DNA of 20,577 nucleotides from an uncultured Ruminococcus sp. (GTDB lineage Bacteria > Bacillota > Clostridia > Oscillospirales > Acutalibacteraceae), in NCBI GenBank assembly GCA_934476515.1, contig CAKSNZ010000034.1, positions 1-20,577 of the forward strand. The letters are read 5' to 3'. The translations under genes and the position numbers were made by a program. Every line of letters begins with the position of its first letter. Within the stretch, counting starts at the first letter, position 1. This document shows, piece by piece, positions 1 through 7,117 of this stretch. Under the pieces are notes generated by a model. It saw only the letters and a program-made list of their open reading frames with translations, did not search any database and had not been told where the DNA came from.

Positions 1-469
1 TACTATCATATAAATAGTAATTTGAACCTTCAATGTTTGCTGAAATTTTTAGATTAACTTTGCTGGATTCTTTTAGTTCAAATTTGTAGTAATCTTTGCC
101 ATCATTAACTGAAATCTGACCTTTAATTTCATTTCCTAAAGTGATATTACTTGCTTCATCAAAGTCGTTATTCGAACCATTTTCTAATTCAGAAAAAGTT
201 TCCTCAGCAGAAGTAGCTGTTGTTGAAAAGGTATATGTTCCTTCATAGTCGAAATATTTGTCAACTAAGAAATAATATGTACCTGAATTAAGATAAATGT
301 CTTCATTAATATTCATTATATTGTTATTTTCATCCCAATACTGTGCAGTTTTTTTCCAAATCTCATTTTCTTTACTATCATATAAATAGTAATTTGAACC
401 TTCAATGTTTGCTGAAATTTTTAGATTAACTTTGCTGGATTCTTTTAGTACAAATTTGTAGTAATCTTT
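1..469. repeat. Direct repeat, period 372 bp, inside the secreted repeat protein
   Basis: Bases 1-97 match 373-469 with a single difference (t78 versus a450). The period is 372 bases, exactly 124 codons, so the repeat keeps the frame and equals one protein domain. The left copy is cut by the window edge and may extend further. The near-identity implies a recent tandem duplication or ongoing gene conversion between domains. Confidence 0.9.
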
Positions 470-688
470 ACCGTCATTCAATGTAATTTGACCTTTGTAC
501 GACTGATTAACAGAAATATTGCTTGCTGTATCAAAGGAATTATTTGTACCGTTTTCGGTTGTGTTTAGTGCGTAATTTTTTGCACTATCATATTCATTTT
601 CCAGAGCTTGTGCTGTTGGAAATGCTAGTGTTACCATGTATAACACTATAACTAGTGATAAAAATGTGCTGGTGATTTTCTTTAACAT
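1..688 (-). CDS. Secreted protein with PPC-like beta-sandwich repeats (partial, 3' end outside window)
   Basis: The frame starts at ATG 688-686 behind the Shine-Dalgarno GGAGGA (696-701 on the plus strand as tcctcc) and stays open to the window edge, giving 229 codons. Residues 1-24 form a signal peptide: Lys-rich start (MLKKITS), hydrophobic core, cleavage probably after AQA. Two copies of a domain of about 124 residues follow, each with the motif GQI(T/S)xNDGKDYYKF, then a Lys/Ser strand SKVNLKIS, and closing with GTYYFLVD and GTYTFST. This spacing fits bacterial pre-peptidase C-terminal (PPC) type modules, which sit on secreted enzymes and surface proteins. No catalytic domain is visible in the window; it would lie to the left. 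The DNA of the two copies is nearly identical over 97 bases, so the duplication is recent. The PPC call rests on fold pattern and is moderate; export is well supported. Confidence 0.75.
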   Translation of the reverse strand, partial: MLKKITSTFLSLVIVLYMVTLAFPTAQALENEYDSAKNYALNTTENGTNNSFDTASNISVNQSYKGQITLNDGKDYYKFVLKESSKVNLKISANIEGSNYYLYDSKENEIWKKTAQYWDENNNIMNINEDIYLNSGTYYFLVDKYFDYEGTYTFSTTATSAEETFSELENGSNNDFDEASNITLGNEIKGQISVNDGKDYYKFELKESSKVNLKISANIEGSNYYLYDS

Positions 689-768
689 AAAGATTCCTCC
701 TTAATAATATTTAATTGATTGCTTAAAATATATACTAAAATTTTAAACATTATCAATTATTTTAGTTA

Positions 769-797
769 ATAATAACATATATTGATCAATAAATCAA
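769..797 (-). promoter_or_regulatory. Promoter of the secreted repeat protein
   Basis: Read on the minus strand there is a -35 TTGATT (797-792), a 17-base spacer and a -10 TATTAT (774-769), with an extended TG one base before the -10. It lies about 80 bases upstream of the start codon. The spacing is ideal for a sigma-A-type promoter. Confidence 0.6.
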
Positions 798-840
798 TAG
801 TTTATTGCAAAAATATTAAGATATTAATTAAAAAAATAAT

Positions 841-870
841 AGGAGCTGTCATTATGAAATGGCAGCTCCT
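841..870 (-). terminator. Rho-independent terminator after the CotJC-like fragment
   Basis: AGGAGCTGTCAT pairs with ATGGCAGCTCCT (12 bp, one G-U) around a 6-base loop. On the minus strand the hairpin is followed by a T-rich run (complement of 829-840). It sits 10 bases past the stop of the catalase-like fragment, so it is probably that gene's original terminator. Confidence 0.75.
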
Positions 871-879
871 TGTAAATTA

Positions 880-1107
880 TCATTTTCTGTTTTTCTTTAA
901 GCAGTTTTTGTCAAATTCAGGGTTAAAGGCATAGAAGTTCTTGCAGTCAAGTCGGTCGGTTAGTATTCGTAAGTTTTCACCAAATCGCTGATAGTGTACA
1001 ACCTCTCTTTCTCGTAAGAACCTAATCGGGTCAATAACATCCGGGTCATCACAAAATCTTAGTATGTTGTCATATGTTGACCTAGCCTTTTGCTCTGAAA
1101 AGGTCAA
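880..1107 (-). pseudogene. C-terminal fragment of a manganese catalase/CotJC-type spore coat protein
   Basis: About 70 residues are readable. The segment DDPDVIDPIRFLREREVVHY, followed by QRFGENLRIL, is typical of the last helices of the manganese catalase family, which includes spore coat CotJC; the Glu/His of REREVVH belong to the metal-binding set. The tail KNFYAFNPEFD also fits clostridial members. The frame is closed by TAA directly upstream of the TTG at 1107, there is no ribosome binding site, and family similarity begins only around EQKAR, so at least the first two thirds are missing. Full-length members are roughly 190-220 residues. The fragment keeps its terminator. The break near 1095-1107 probably marks the left edge of the recombinase element. 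The family call is fairly sure; coat protein versus catalase cannot be decided. Confidence 0.7.
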
Positions 1108-1240
1108 TTAAACAGTAGTAGTTTTTATATGTACTTTAAAGTGCATTTTTACCGATTAATACTTTACTTTAGATTATATCACTTTAATTCTTTATTTTCA
1201 AATTTACCTATAATTATAAAAAATTAATCAACAACAAACA
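1108..1240. other. AT-rich gap at the left edge of the recombinase element
   Basis: No coding potential is seen. This stretch lies between the catalase-like fragment and the recombinase terminator and probably contains the left attachment junction. No obvious match to the right edge near 5960-5990 was found by eye. Confidence 0.4.
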
Positions 1241-1266
1241 ATCCCCTGAGAATAATCTCAGGGGAT
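1241..1266 (-). terminator. Terminator of the serine recombinase
   Basis: ATCCCCTGAGA pairs perfectly with TCTCAGGGGAT (11 bp) around the loop ATAA, beginning 8 bases past the recombinase stop codon. On the minus strand it is followed by a T/G-rich tail (TGTTTGTTGTTG). The stem is strong in either direction. Confidence 0.75.
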
Positions 1267-1273
1267 AATACTT

Positions 1274-2812
1274 TTAGAAATTCCAATGTATCTGTATTAT
1301 TCTATTAGTTCTGTTACCTCCGATTTCAATATAGTCAATAAGGGTTTGCACGGTGTATCTGTCAAGCTTTTTAATGTTCTTAAATTCACTGATTATATCC
1401 TTAACATTATCTGCATGAGCTTGTCTCTGATTAATTCTTTCTATTTCATCATTTAGTTCATTCAGTTGTTTTTGTAAAGAATTTTCTTTACTTTTGCAAT
1501 CATCATTTAGTACAGAAAATTCATCTTGAGTAATAACACCGTCAACTTTATCATAGTAAAGACTTTTAAATCTGCTTTGAACTTTTGCTATTTCTTTATT
1601 AATAGACTCAATCTGTTTAGAAATTCGCTCAATTTGTATTCTACTGTTATCAGTAAAATTAAGCTGATTTTCAATTTCAGCATCATCTATATATGAGTTA
1701 TAAAGTTTCTGTATTTCATTAAGTACTGTTTTTTCAAGTACTGATGATGAAATATAAGTACCCTCACATTTTGATGGTGCAACATAATGAACGTGACAAG
1801 TGTAGTACCGTCCAGTATTTGTCTTTTGTGACCTCATAGAACTGCCACAACGAAGGCAACGCAATTTGTTTGCAAAGATAGATGCCATTCCTGTTTTAGT
1901 AGATCTAATGTTTTTTGACAGTGTTTCTTTAACCAGATTAAAAGTATCTAAATCAATAATAGGTTCATGAGTTCCCTTAACTATATCCCATTCCTCCTTG
2001 TTTTTTAACTTTTTCTTTGTTGACTTATAAGAGATACTCTCGGTTTTACCTTGAACAGTATTGCCTATATAAACCTCATTTTTTAGAATCCTATGTACAG
2101 AGTAAGGAGACCATATATCTGAACATTCACCATGGAAGGATTGTCCTTTACTCTTTTTATATGTAGATGGGTTTGGTATTTGCTCATCGTTTAACTTGCG
2201 AGCTAATGAATTAATACCGTATCCTTTAAGGTAAAGATCAAAAATATGGCGAACTATTTGTGCAGCTTCCTTATCAATTACCAAATGGTTTTTATTATTT
2301 GGATCCTTAACATAACCAAATGGAGCAAAGGCACCAACCCATAAGCCTTGCCTTCTTTTAGTTTTTAGTGTAGCCTTAATGTTTTCGGATAAATCTTCCA
2401 ACATCCATTGATCCACCATAGAGTTGATTTGTCGTGACTTTTTGTTTGCCTTGTTTTCACTATCGGCATTATCAACCAATCCAACAAACCTAATACCCCA
2501 AATAGGGAATAGGGTGTTTATGTATTTTTCAACATATTCCATATCTCTTGCAAATCTTGATTGAGTTTTGCAAAGAATAATATCAAATTTGTGTTCCTCG
2601 GCATCCTTTATCATTTTATTAAACTCAGGTCTTTCTCTGTCTGAACCGGAAAAATCTTCATCATTGTAAATATGATAAACCGACCAACCTTCTTTTTCAC
2701 AATGAGATAGTAGCATTCGTTTTTGGTTAATAATACTTTCAGAATTATCATTCTTGTTAAGCTTTTCTCTATCTTCTTTAGATAGTCTTACATATATCGC
2801 AACCTTTGGCAT
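1274..2812 (-). CDS. Large serine recombinase (TnpX/TndX-like site-specific integrase)
   Basis: This 512-residue protein begins MPKVAIYVRLSKEDRE; the Ser of YVRLS (Ser11) is the expected nucleophile that forms the phosphoserine link to DNA. The resolvase-type catalytic domain spans roughly residues 3-150, including the Arg-rich segment TQSRFARD (83-90). A recombinase domain (about 155-285) with GLWVGAFAPFGY at its start follows, then a zinc ribbon with Cys319, Cys322, Cys339 and Cys349, and a coiled-coil at about 390-475. This is the full architecture of clostridial large serine recombinases that move elements such as Tn4451 and Tn5397. The ATG lies behind AGAAAGGGG with good spacing. It is transcribed away from the NTPase module and downstream of two small ORFs. 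No lesion is visible, so it may be active. Which DNA it moves is inferred: most simply the roughly 4.9-kb AT-rich unit around it. Confidence 0.93.
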   Translation of the reverse strand: MPKVAIYVRLSKEDREKLNKNDNSESIINQKRMLLSHCEKEGWSVYHIYNDEDFSGSDRERPEFNKMIKDAEEHKFDIILCKTQSRFARDMEYVEKYINTLFPIWGIRFVGLVDNADSENKANKKSRQINSMVDQWMLEDLSENIKATLKTKRRQGLWVGAFAPFGYVKDPNNKNHLVIDKEAAQIVRHIFDLYLKGYGINSLARKLNDEQIPNPSTYKKSKGQSFHGECSDIWSPYSVHRILKNEVYIGNTVQGKTESISYKSTKKKLKNKEEWDIVKGTHEPIIDLDTFNLVKETLSKNIRSTKTGMASIFANKLRCLRCGSSMRSQKTNTGRYYTCHVHYVAPSKCEGTYISSSVLEKTVLNEIQKLYNSYIDDAEIENQLNFTDNSRIQIERISKQIESINKEIAKVQSRFKSLYYDKVDGVITQDEFSVLNDDCKSKENSLQKQLNELNDEIERINQRQAHADNVKDIISEFKNIKKLDRYTVQTLIDYIEIGGNRTNRIIQIHWNF

Positions 2813-2833
2813 TCTGAACCCCTTTCTATGAAA

Positions 2834-2864
2834 AAGCAGTAATATATCTCCTATATTACTGCTT
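2834..2864 (-). terminator. Hairpin between the 32-aa ORF and the recombinase
   Basis: AAGCAGTAATATA pairs with TATATTACTGCTT (13 bp) around a 5-base loop. On the minus strand it is followed by TTTCATAGAAAGG, which contains a short T run and then the recombinase ribosome binding site. It may attenuate read-through from the small ORFs into the recombinase, limiting its expression. Confidence 0.55.
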
Positions 2865-2877
2865 AATCAAAGTTTCT

Positions 2878-2976
2878 TTAATTATCTTTGTTGATAATTC
2901 TTACGAAAAGTTTGTTGACATTTTCCTTGATTTCTTCCTGACTGCTTGACTTAAAGTAATTAGTTGTTTGGATCAT
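2878..2976 (-). CDS. Small 32-residue protein upstream of the recombinase
   Basis: ATG 2976-2974 stands behind AGAGGTG at good spacing, and the frame ends with TAA 2880-2878. The product starts MIQTTNYFKSSSQEEI and is hydrophilic and helical in character. The hairpin at 2834-2864 directly follows the stop, so it looks like a complete transcription unit. Very small ORFs are common just upstream of clostridial large serine recombinases, where some act as accessory or directionality factors. No family is recognised here, and a regulatory or leader role is only an inference. Confidence 0.5.
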   Translation of the reverse strand: MIQTTNYFKSSSQEEIKENVNKLFVRIINKDN

Positions 2977-3003
2977 ATTAATCACCTCTGTAATAAGTAT
3001 TCA

Positions 3004-3213
3004 TTAATAATTAAAATAATTCGTCATATCATCAGGAAGATCATTGCAACAATATGTATTAACAGCCTTTTGTGAATGTTTCTTCTTAGGCAGTATTTCT
3101 AAAGCCTTAGGACTAATATTTGCACATCTGTACCATAGTGGCAGAGATGAATTGTTTGTGTTTGATTTATCGTGATTATTATAGTTAATATTCTCATAAG
3201 TATTAGTAATCAT
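3004..3213 (-). CDS. Hypothetical 69-residue protein of the recombinase unit
   Basis: The ATG at 3213-3211 has a textbook ribosome binding site (AGGAGGTAATT). The product is Asn-rich at the start (MITNTYENINYNNHDKSN), then has SLPLWYRCANISPKALEILP followed by KKKHSQKA and a C-terminal part with two adjacent Cys. The central section, with an LWYRC start followed by a short Lys-rich helix, loosely recalls small excisionase-like DNA-binding proteins that begin LPLWYK, but the rest does not fit the winged-helix pattern and I do not assign it. It is followed 27 bases later by the 32-residue ORF, so the two probably share one transcript with the recombinase. Confidence 0.6.
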   Translation of the reverse strand: MITNTYENINYNNHDKSNTNNSSLPLWYRCANISPKALEILPKKKHSQKAVNTYCCNDLPDDMTNYFNY

Positions 3214-3401
3214 AATTACCTCCTGGAGTTTAAAATTCTTTAATAGAATTTATATGCAGTCGGTCTGTACTTTCATTCCCCCTTGTTGATCTAAGTTTAG
3301 TACTGCATATATTTCAACTCTATAATATGCAATCATACTATTTGAGTTGAACACCAAAAAGCGCATCATCCTTTCTTTTTTGTAGTTCCGTGGTTCACTC
3401 C

Positions 3402-3430
3402 TTTACTTTTTGTTTTTATGAGTATATACT
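3402..3430 (+). promoter_or_regulatory. Promoter of the STAND-type NTPase gene
   Basis: -35 TTTACT (3402-3407), a 17-base spacer and -10 TATACT (3425-3430), 34 bases upstream of the ATG at 3464. The -10 lies inside the palindrome 3407-3444. Because the centre is symmetrical, a TATACT is also present on the opposite strand, so divergent promoters could share this site. Confidence 0.6.
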
Positions 3431-3444
3431 TATAAAAACAAAAA
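3407..3444. repeat. 38-bp near-perfect palindrome, probable operator
   Basis: The left arm TTTTTGTTTTTATGAGTAT (3407-3425) is the inverse of 3426-3444 with one mismatch (g3420 against t3431) and no spacer. It overlaps the -10 of the NTPase promoter and lies at the head of the divergent recombinase arm. A dimeric repressor site is the simplest reading; a recombinase-binding site is an alternative, because large serine recombinases also bind imperfect palindromes of 40-50 bp. Confidence 0.7.
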
Positions 3445-3463
3445 TAGGATAGAAGGTTTGGAT

Positions 3464-4945
3464 ATGAAAAATGCGAAAAATAGTTTTGAACGTTTTTTAG
3501 ATGACATTAGTAGACTTTATTGTTCTGCATATGAAGAGACAAATGATAAAAAAATAACAATAACAAAGGGTTCTGTTTTAAAAGTATTGTTTGGGTCAAA
3601 TTCTGAAAATAATAGCGATAATTCACGTAAAATTAATAACGAAAATATTCTTTTTACTTCAACATATGCACGTAATTTTTTAGAGAAAATGATTGATTTT
3701 AATAATAAAAATAATGATATTGATATTTTGGAGATTCCTTTTCCTAGTAAAATCAGCTATAGTGAGGATTTTATAAAGAGTTTTAATATAAAATTAAATC
3801 AGTATTATAAAAATAACATCCCATATTCTTGGTTTAGTTTACCTGAATTTTCTGATGATAATCAACGTTCATTTCATCAAATGATATTATTATCACTAAA
3901 GAATAGTTTAAAATATAGAAAATATAAAAGTATGAAAAATGAAATAAAGTGTTTTGACAAACAAATGGCTTCTTTCTATGAATATATTGCAAATAAAGAT
4001 AGAATTATTTTTAATGGTAGTTTTAGAAGCGGAAAAACTACATTTTTAAAGTCTTTTGTAAATGTACATTTTAAGGAAATGTATTATTTTGATTCAAATT
4101 ATGAGGATATATGCTTCAATGATATGTTTTTTGCATTAAATCCTGATTTGGATTTTTGGAACGAAGAGAAAACAAAGAATATTGTTAATAATAATACTAA
4201 AATATGTATATCTGGTTTACTTTGCGATGAATTTCCAAAGTCTTTTTATGAGGGCAAAATTTTGATAATAGACCATGTTAAAGATATAAGCGTAATGAAA
4301 AAATTTGAGGAGCTTCCATGTAAATTGATTTTTGTTGTAAACATCCCTAAAAAATTATTACAATATGAGATAACATATAATTTTGATAATAAAGATTTAT
4401 GTATAGAGATACTTAATAAATTAAATAAAGAATGTAGTGGTGATGTTATTGATCGTACAGTTTTTGATAACCTTTATAGTAAACTTGGGAAAGATATTCT
4501 TCTCTATAAATGTATTGAAACCTGCCAAAGAAATCATAAAAAGAACAATTTAATTTTAGATCTATGTAACGTAAAGCAATTTGATGATTATAAGATTATA
4601 TTTAATAAATATAATTCTAAATTTTCTTTTAGTGTTAATAATCAAACCAATAACAAAAAATCGAGTAACAATAAGTCAAAGAAACTAAGTTCAGGGGTAC
4701 AATTAGGAAAACATATTGTGCAAATTTATAGTAATTTTTTTAATGATATTCAAAAGAAAAATGACAAAACTGAAATTCTTAGAGACGAATTGCAAATGCT
4801 GAGATTGCTTTGTGGATTAAAAAACGAAAAAGTTTCTTTACCTCGATTACAAAAATATCTTTATGATGAAACTCTTTATAATCATTTGTATCAATTAAAT
4901 TGGATAAATGATAAAAAAATAGATATTCCTAGTATTGTAGCTTAA
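3464..4945 (+). CDS. STAND/NB-ARC-like P-loop NTPase, N-terminal and NTPase part
   Basis: ATG 3464 lies 7 bases after AGAAGG; an in-frame TTG at 3458 is too close to that site to be the start. The product has 493 residues. Residues 1-160 are an unrecognised, probably helical N-terminal region where an effector would sit. The NTPase core follows: Walker A GSFRSGKTT (Gly185-Thr193, Lys191), Walker B KILIID (Asp270) and a sensor-like strand KLIFVVN before a helical section. The last 60 residues (LPRLQKYL...LYQLNWINDKKID) resemble the winged-helix that follows the NTPase in STAND proteins. Such ATPases act as signal-triggered switches, many of them in bacterial antiphage defence. The frame is stopped by TAA and then continues open. 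The codons are far richer in A and T than in the amylase, which suggests transfer. Confidence 0.7.
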   Translation: MKNAKNSFERFLDDISRLYCSAYEETNDKKITITKGSVLKVLFGSNSENNSDNSRKINNENILFTSTYARNFLEKMIDFNNKNNDIDILEIPFPSKISYSEDFIKSFNIKLNQYYKNNIPYSWFSLPEFSDDNQRSFHQMILLSLKNSLKYRKYKSMKNEIKCFDKQMASFYEYIANKDRIIFNGSFRSGKTTFLKSFVNVHFKEMYYFDSNYEDICFNDMFFALNPDLDFWNEEKTKNIVNNNTKICISGLLCDEFPKSFYEGKILIIDHVKDISVMKKFEELPCKLIFVVNIPKKLLQYEITYNFDNKDLCIEILNKLNKECSGDVIDRTVFDNLYSKLGKDILLYKCIETCQRNHKKNNLILDLCNVKQFDDYKIIFNKYNSKFSFSVNNQTNNKKSSNNKSKKLSSGVQLGKHIVQIYSNFFNDIQKKNDKTEILRDELQMLRLLCGLKNEKVSLPRLQKYLYDETLYNHLYQLNWINDKKIDIPSIVA

Positions 4946-5962
4946 GCTTTTAACAGGAAAGAATTATATATCGAATCATATACATATTATTTGAGGTTTA
5001 TTGAGAAAGTATTAGATTCTTTTGAGTATGATAAACTATTCTATGTTGATTGTTCCACCTTTCATTCTTTTTTTAAAATACTTATAAATGATTACGAGGA
5101 ATATGTTAGTGATAGAAATAAATCAGTAAATAAAATAAGGATTGAACATAATGTAAATAATATTAATCTTGGCTATTCGACACGTATAATAAAAAGAATC
5201 TATGAGACTAGAATATGGTTTTCTTTTAAATATAATGACAATTCTCTATATAATTTTATAATAGAAAAAGCAAATAAACTTGATGATTCATATGAATGGA
5301 AATGGTTTCTTTCTTTTTGGAAACAGGTGCAACCAGTTGATAGAGAAATAAATCGATTCAAAATTGTAAGGCCTTATTTGGAAAATAAGGAAAGAATGAT
5401 AGAAAATCCCCACTGCATATATTTTACAAATGTATATAATATTAAATTAACTAATATAGATATAATTAATTTCTTTCAAAAAATATTTGAAAATGATGTG
5501 TTGATGACAGATAAAGATTGTGCTGATTTGAATGAGTTGTTTAAGAAAATGGTTAACAGGTTTAAATATGCATATTGTAATGTAAATGTGTTTAATATAC
5601 TTAATACAGAAAAAATTAAAAACATACTGACAAATGATCTTGACAATTTGAAAATCTATAGTAAAGTATTGTTGTGTATTCATCAATTCACAGCTAACAT
5701 ATTATCAGGCAAAAACTTTAAGAACTCATTATCTACTCTATTGGGGAAATATAATAATATTTGCAAAAATAGCACTGTACTTCTACAAGCATATTTGATA
5801 TTACTTTGTTCTATTATTTTTAAGCATGAAGAGTATGGAATGAATATACAAAACTTGAAAAAACAATTTGAAAAATGTTGTCAATTCTTAGGTGATCTAC
5901 CTAAGAATATAAATGAGATTGTCAACATTACATCTTCTTATCTTAAAAATATTAAAGCGTAA
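4946..5962 (+). pseudogene. Continuation of the STAND-type gene after an in-frame TAA: C-terminal helical part
   Basis: This open stretch is in exactly the same frame as the preceding gene, separated only by TAA 4943-4945. Codons run without a stop from 4946 to the TAA at 5960-5962 (338 codons). No ATG or GTG lies near its beginning; the first usual start is TTG 4991, without a ribosome binding site in front. The sequence around the stop (IDIPSIVA, stop, AFNRKELYIESYTYYL) reads as one continuous chain. The protein is rich in Lys, Asn, Phe and Tyr and looks all-helical, as expected for the sensor repeats of a STAND protein. The parent protein would have about 832 residues. It may be a nonsense mutant, a two-protein system with an unusual start, or rarely read through. 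No separate family is recognised. Confidence 0.55.
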
Positions 5963-5977
5963 GTATAACAACAAGGA

Positions 5978-6213
5978 GATTTAGTTCTGTCACTCAGAGA
6001 GCCAATTATAGGGTCGTTAATTGCATCCCAGAATCGTGATATCAGCATTAACAACGAAACTGCTGCCATTGGTATTCCACAAACATCTGTATAGAAAATC
6101 ATAAGAAAATTGCCAACGAACATCCAACTGAAATTACAGCCGATATCTCCAAAGCCGTAAGCAAGTTTGCTGATAAATGGGATTTTAATATTTGTTTGTT
6201 TTATGTTATCCAT
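5978..6213 (-). pseudogene. N-terminal fragment of a GPH-family (MFS) sugar:cation symporter
   Basis: ATG 6213-6211 has a good ribosome binding site (AAGGGTG). About 75 residues are clearly GPH-like: KLAYGFGDIGCNFSWMFVG, the first membrane segments, and RFWDAINDPIIGSLSDRTKS, the conserved loop motif between helices 2 and 3 of this family. Family members have 450-500 residues and 12 helices. Here the sequence leaves the family directly after SDRTKS and meets the recombinase element, so the transporter is destroyed. It follows the dehydrogenase remnant by 13 bases, as in a sugar operon. The exact break is uncertain by about 15 bases. Confidence 0.8.
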
Positions 6214-6226
6214 ATTAACACCCTTT

Positions 6227-6808
6227 TCAGATTTTAATAACAGCTTTCACAATGTTTGCTTTGTCTTCGATACTTTTATCCATAGCATTTTGAATATCAT
6301 CAAAATCAAAAATATCTGTAACAATTCCCTTTAAATTGACTTTGCCCGAGGCAACAGCGTCAATTGCCATAGGATAAATATTGCGATAACGAAATACTGT
6401 TTTAAAGGTTAATTCTTTATCAAGAACAAGACTCATCGGCAAGTTCATTTCGCCTGTTTTGGAGTAACCTACAAGCACAATGTTACTGCCTTTCTTAGTC
6501 ATATGGATACATTGACGAGTTGTAAATTCTGTTCCGGCTGTTTCAATTGCAAGGTCGCAACCTGCTCCATTTGTCAACTTCATAATAGCTTCAACAGCAT
6601 CCTTTCCTTTGCCATTGATTACACCATCAGCACCTAATTCCATTGCCTTGTCTAATCTTTTTTGCATAATATCAACTACATACACTCTGCTTACACCCTC
6701 TGCCTTTAATGCCATCATAGATACAAGTCCTATGCAACCGGCACCCATAACTACAGCAGATGTTTCGACACAACTATTGTGTGAGTTATCTGAAAACATT
6801 CCACACAC
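6227..6808 (-). pseudogene. N-terminally truncated zinc-type polyol/alcohol dehydrogenase (MDR)
   Basis: The readable 193 residues contain the NAD-binding Rossmann domain of medium-chain dehydrogenases: GAGCIG motif, VYVVDIM with the Asp that selects NAD over NADP, then LGADGVIN, GCDLAIETAG and the C-terminal helix ending KANIVKAVIKI. It is closest in character to sorbitol/xylitol dehydrogenases. The catalytic zinc domain of about 150 residues is missing: similarity starts around SAVVMGAG, and the preceding residues (MCGMFSDNSHNS) are not family-like. The listed start is a GTG without a ribosome binding site, and a TAG lies a little further upstream. Full-length proteins have about 340-350 residues, so this is a remnant. 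It precedes the symporter fragment in the same direction. Confidence 0.8.
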
Positions 6809-7117
6809 CTTACGGTCAATAATTGATTCCGAAATACTCTATTGATAAAGCTCCTAATATAATAGGATAGCTTTAAATATAAGGAATATTCCAAATGGAT
6901 TTCTTATGAAAAAATTAATATTCAAATTATGTAGGAGTAATATATTCAGCCTGCGAGAATACGATTTTTAGGTATTCCCTCGGGCTGATTTTTTATGCAA
7001 TTTTATAATTATAAATTGTTCCTGACGGGCATTGTTTTTTGTCTGTTTGGTTCTTAAAATCAATATTTCTGATATCACAGAAATACCTTTTTGTCCAGAC
7101 TAAATTACATTATCGAA
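6809..7117. other. Non-coding stretch in the decayed sugar locus
   Basis: No gene was recognised. It holds an interrupted inverted repeat (6847-6874) and the plus-strand terminator-like hairpin at 6946-6994. The minus strand has no readable enzyme segment here. Confidence 0.4.
6946..6994 (+). terminator. Rho-independent terminator without a surviving gene
   Basis: TCAGCC (6946-6951) pairs with GGCTGA (6983-6988), with further pairing GAG/CTC and AATAC/GTATT inside, followed by TTTTTT. No plus-strand gene precedes it, so it is probably a leftover of a lost gene. Confidence 0.5.

Larger units (their letters stand above)
3214..3457. promoter_or_regulatory. Divergent control region between recombinase arm and NTPase arm
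   Basis: About 240 bases without a convincing gene. On the minus strand there is a possible 38-codon ORF (3366 to 3250, MRFLVFNSNSMIAYY...) with poor ribosome-binding spacing. The region holds inverted repeats TATATGCAGT (3251-3260)/ACTGCATATA (3302-3311) and TTCAACTC (3313-3320)/GAGTTGAA (3344-3351), which would fold in the leader of the minus-strand transcript. Closest to the NTPase gene lies the long palindrome listed separately. Confidence 0.55.

Noticed and set aside
3004..3213. Excisionase of the winged-helix type
   Set aside because: Only the LPLWYRC start resembles known excisionases; the remaining sequence lacks the helix pattern, so no assignment was made.
4943..4945. Alternative genetic code (TAA as sense) as explanation of the split NTPase frame
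   Set aside because: Other genes in the window, including the amylase and recombinase arm, use TAA as a normal stop next to terminators, so global recoding is excluded.
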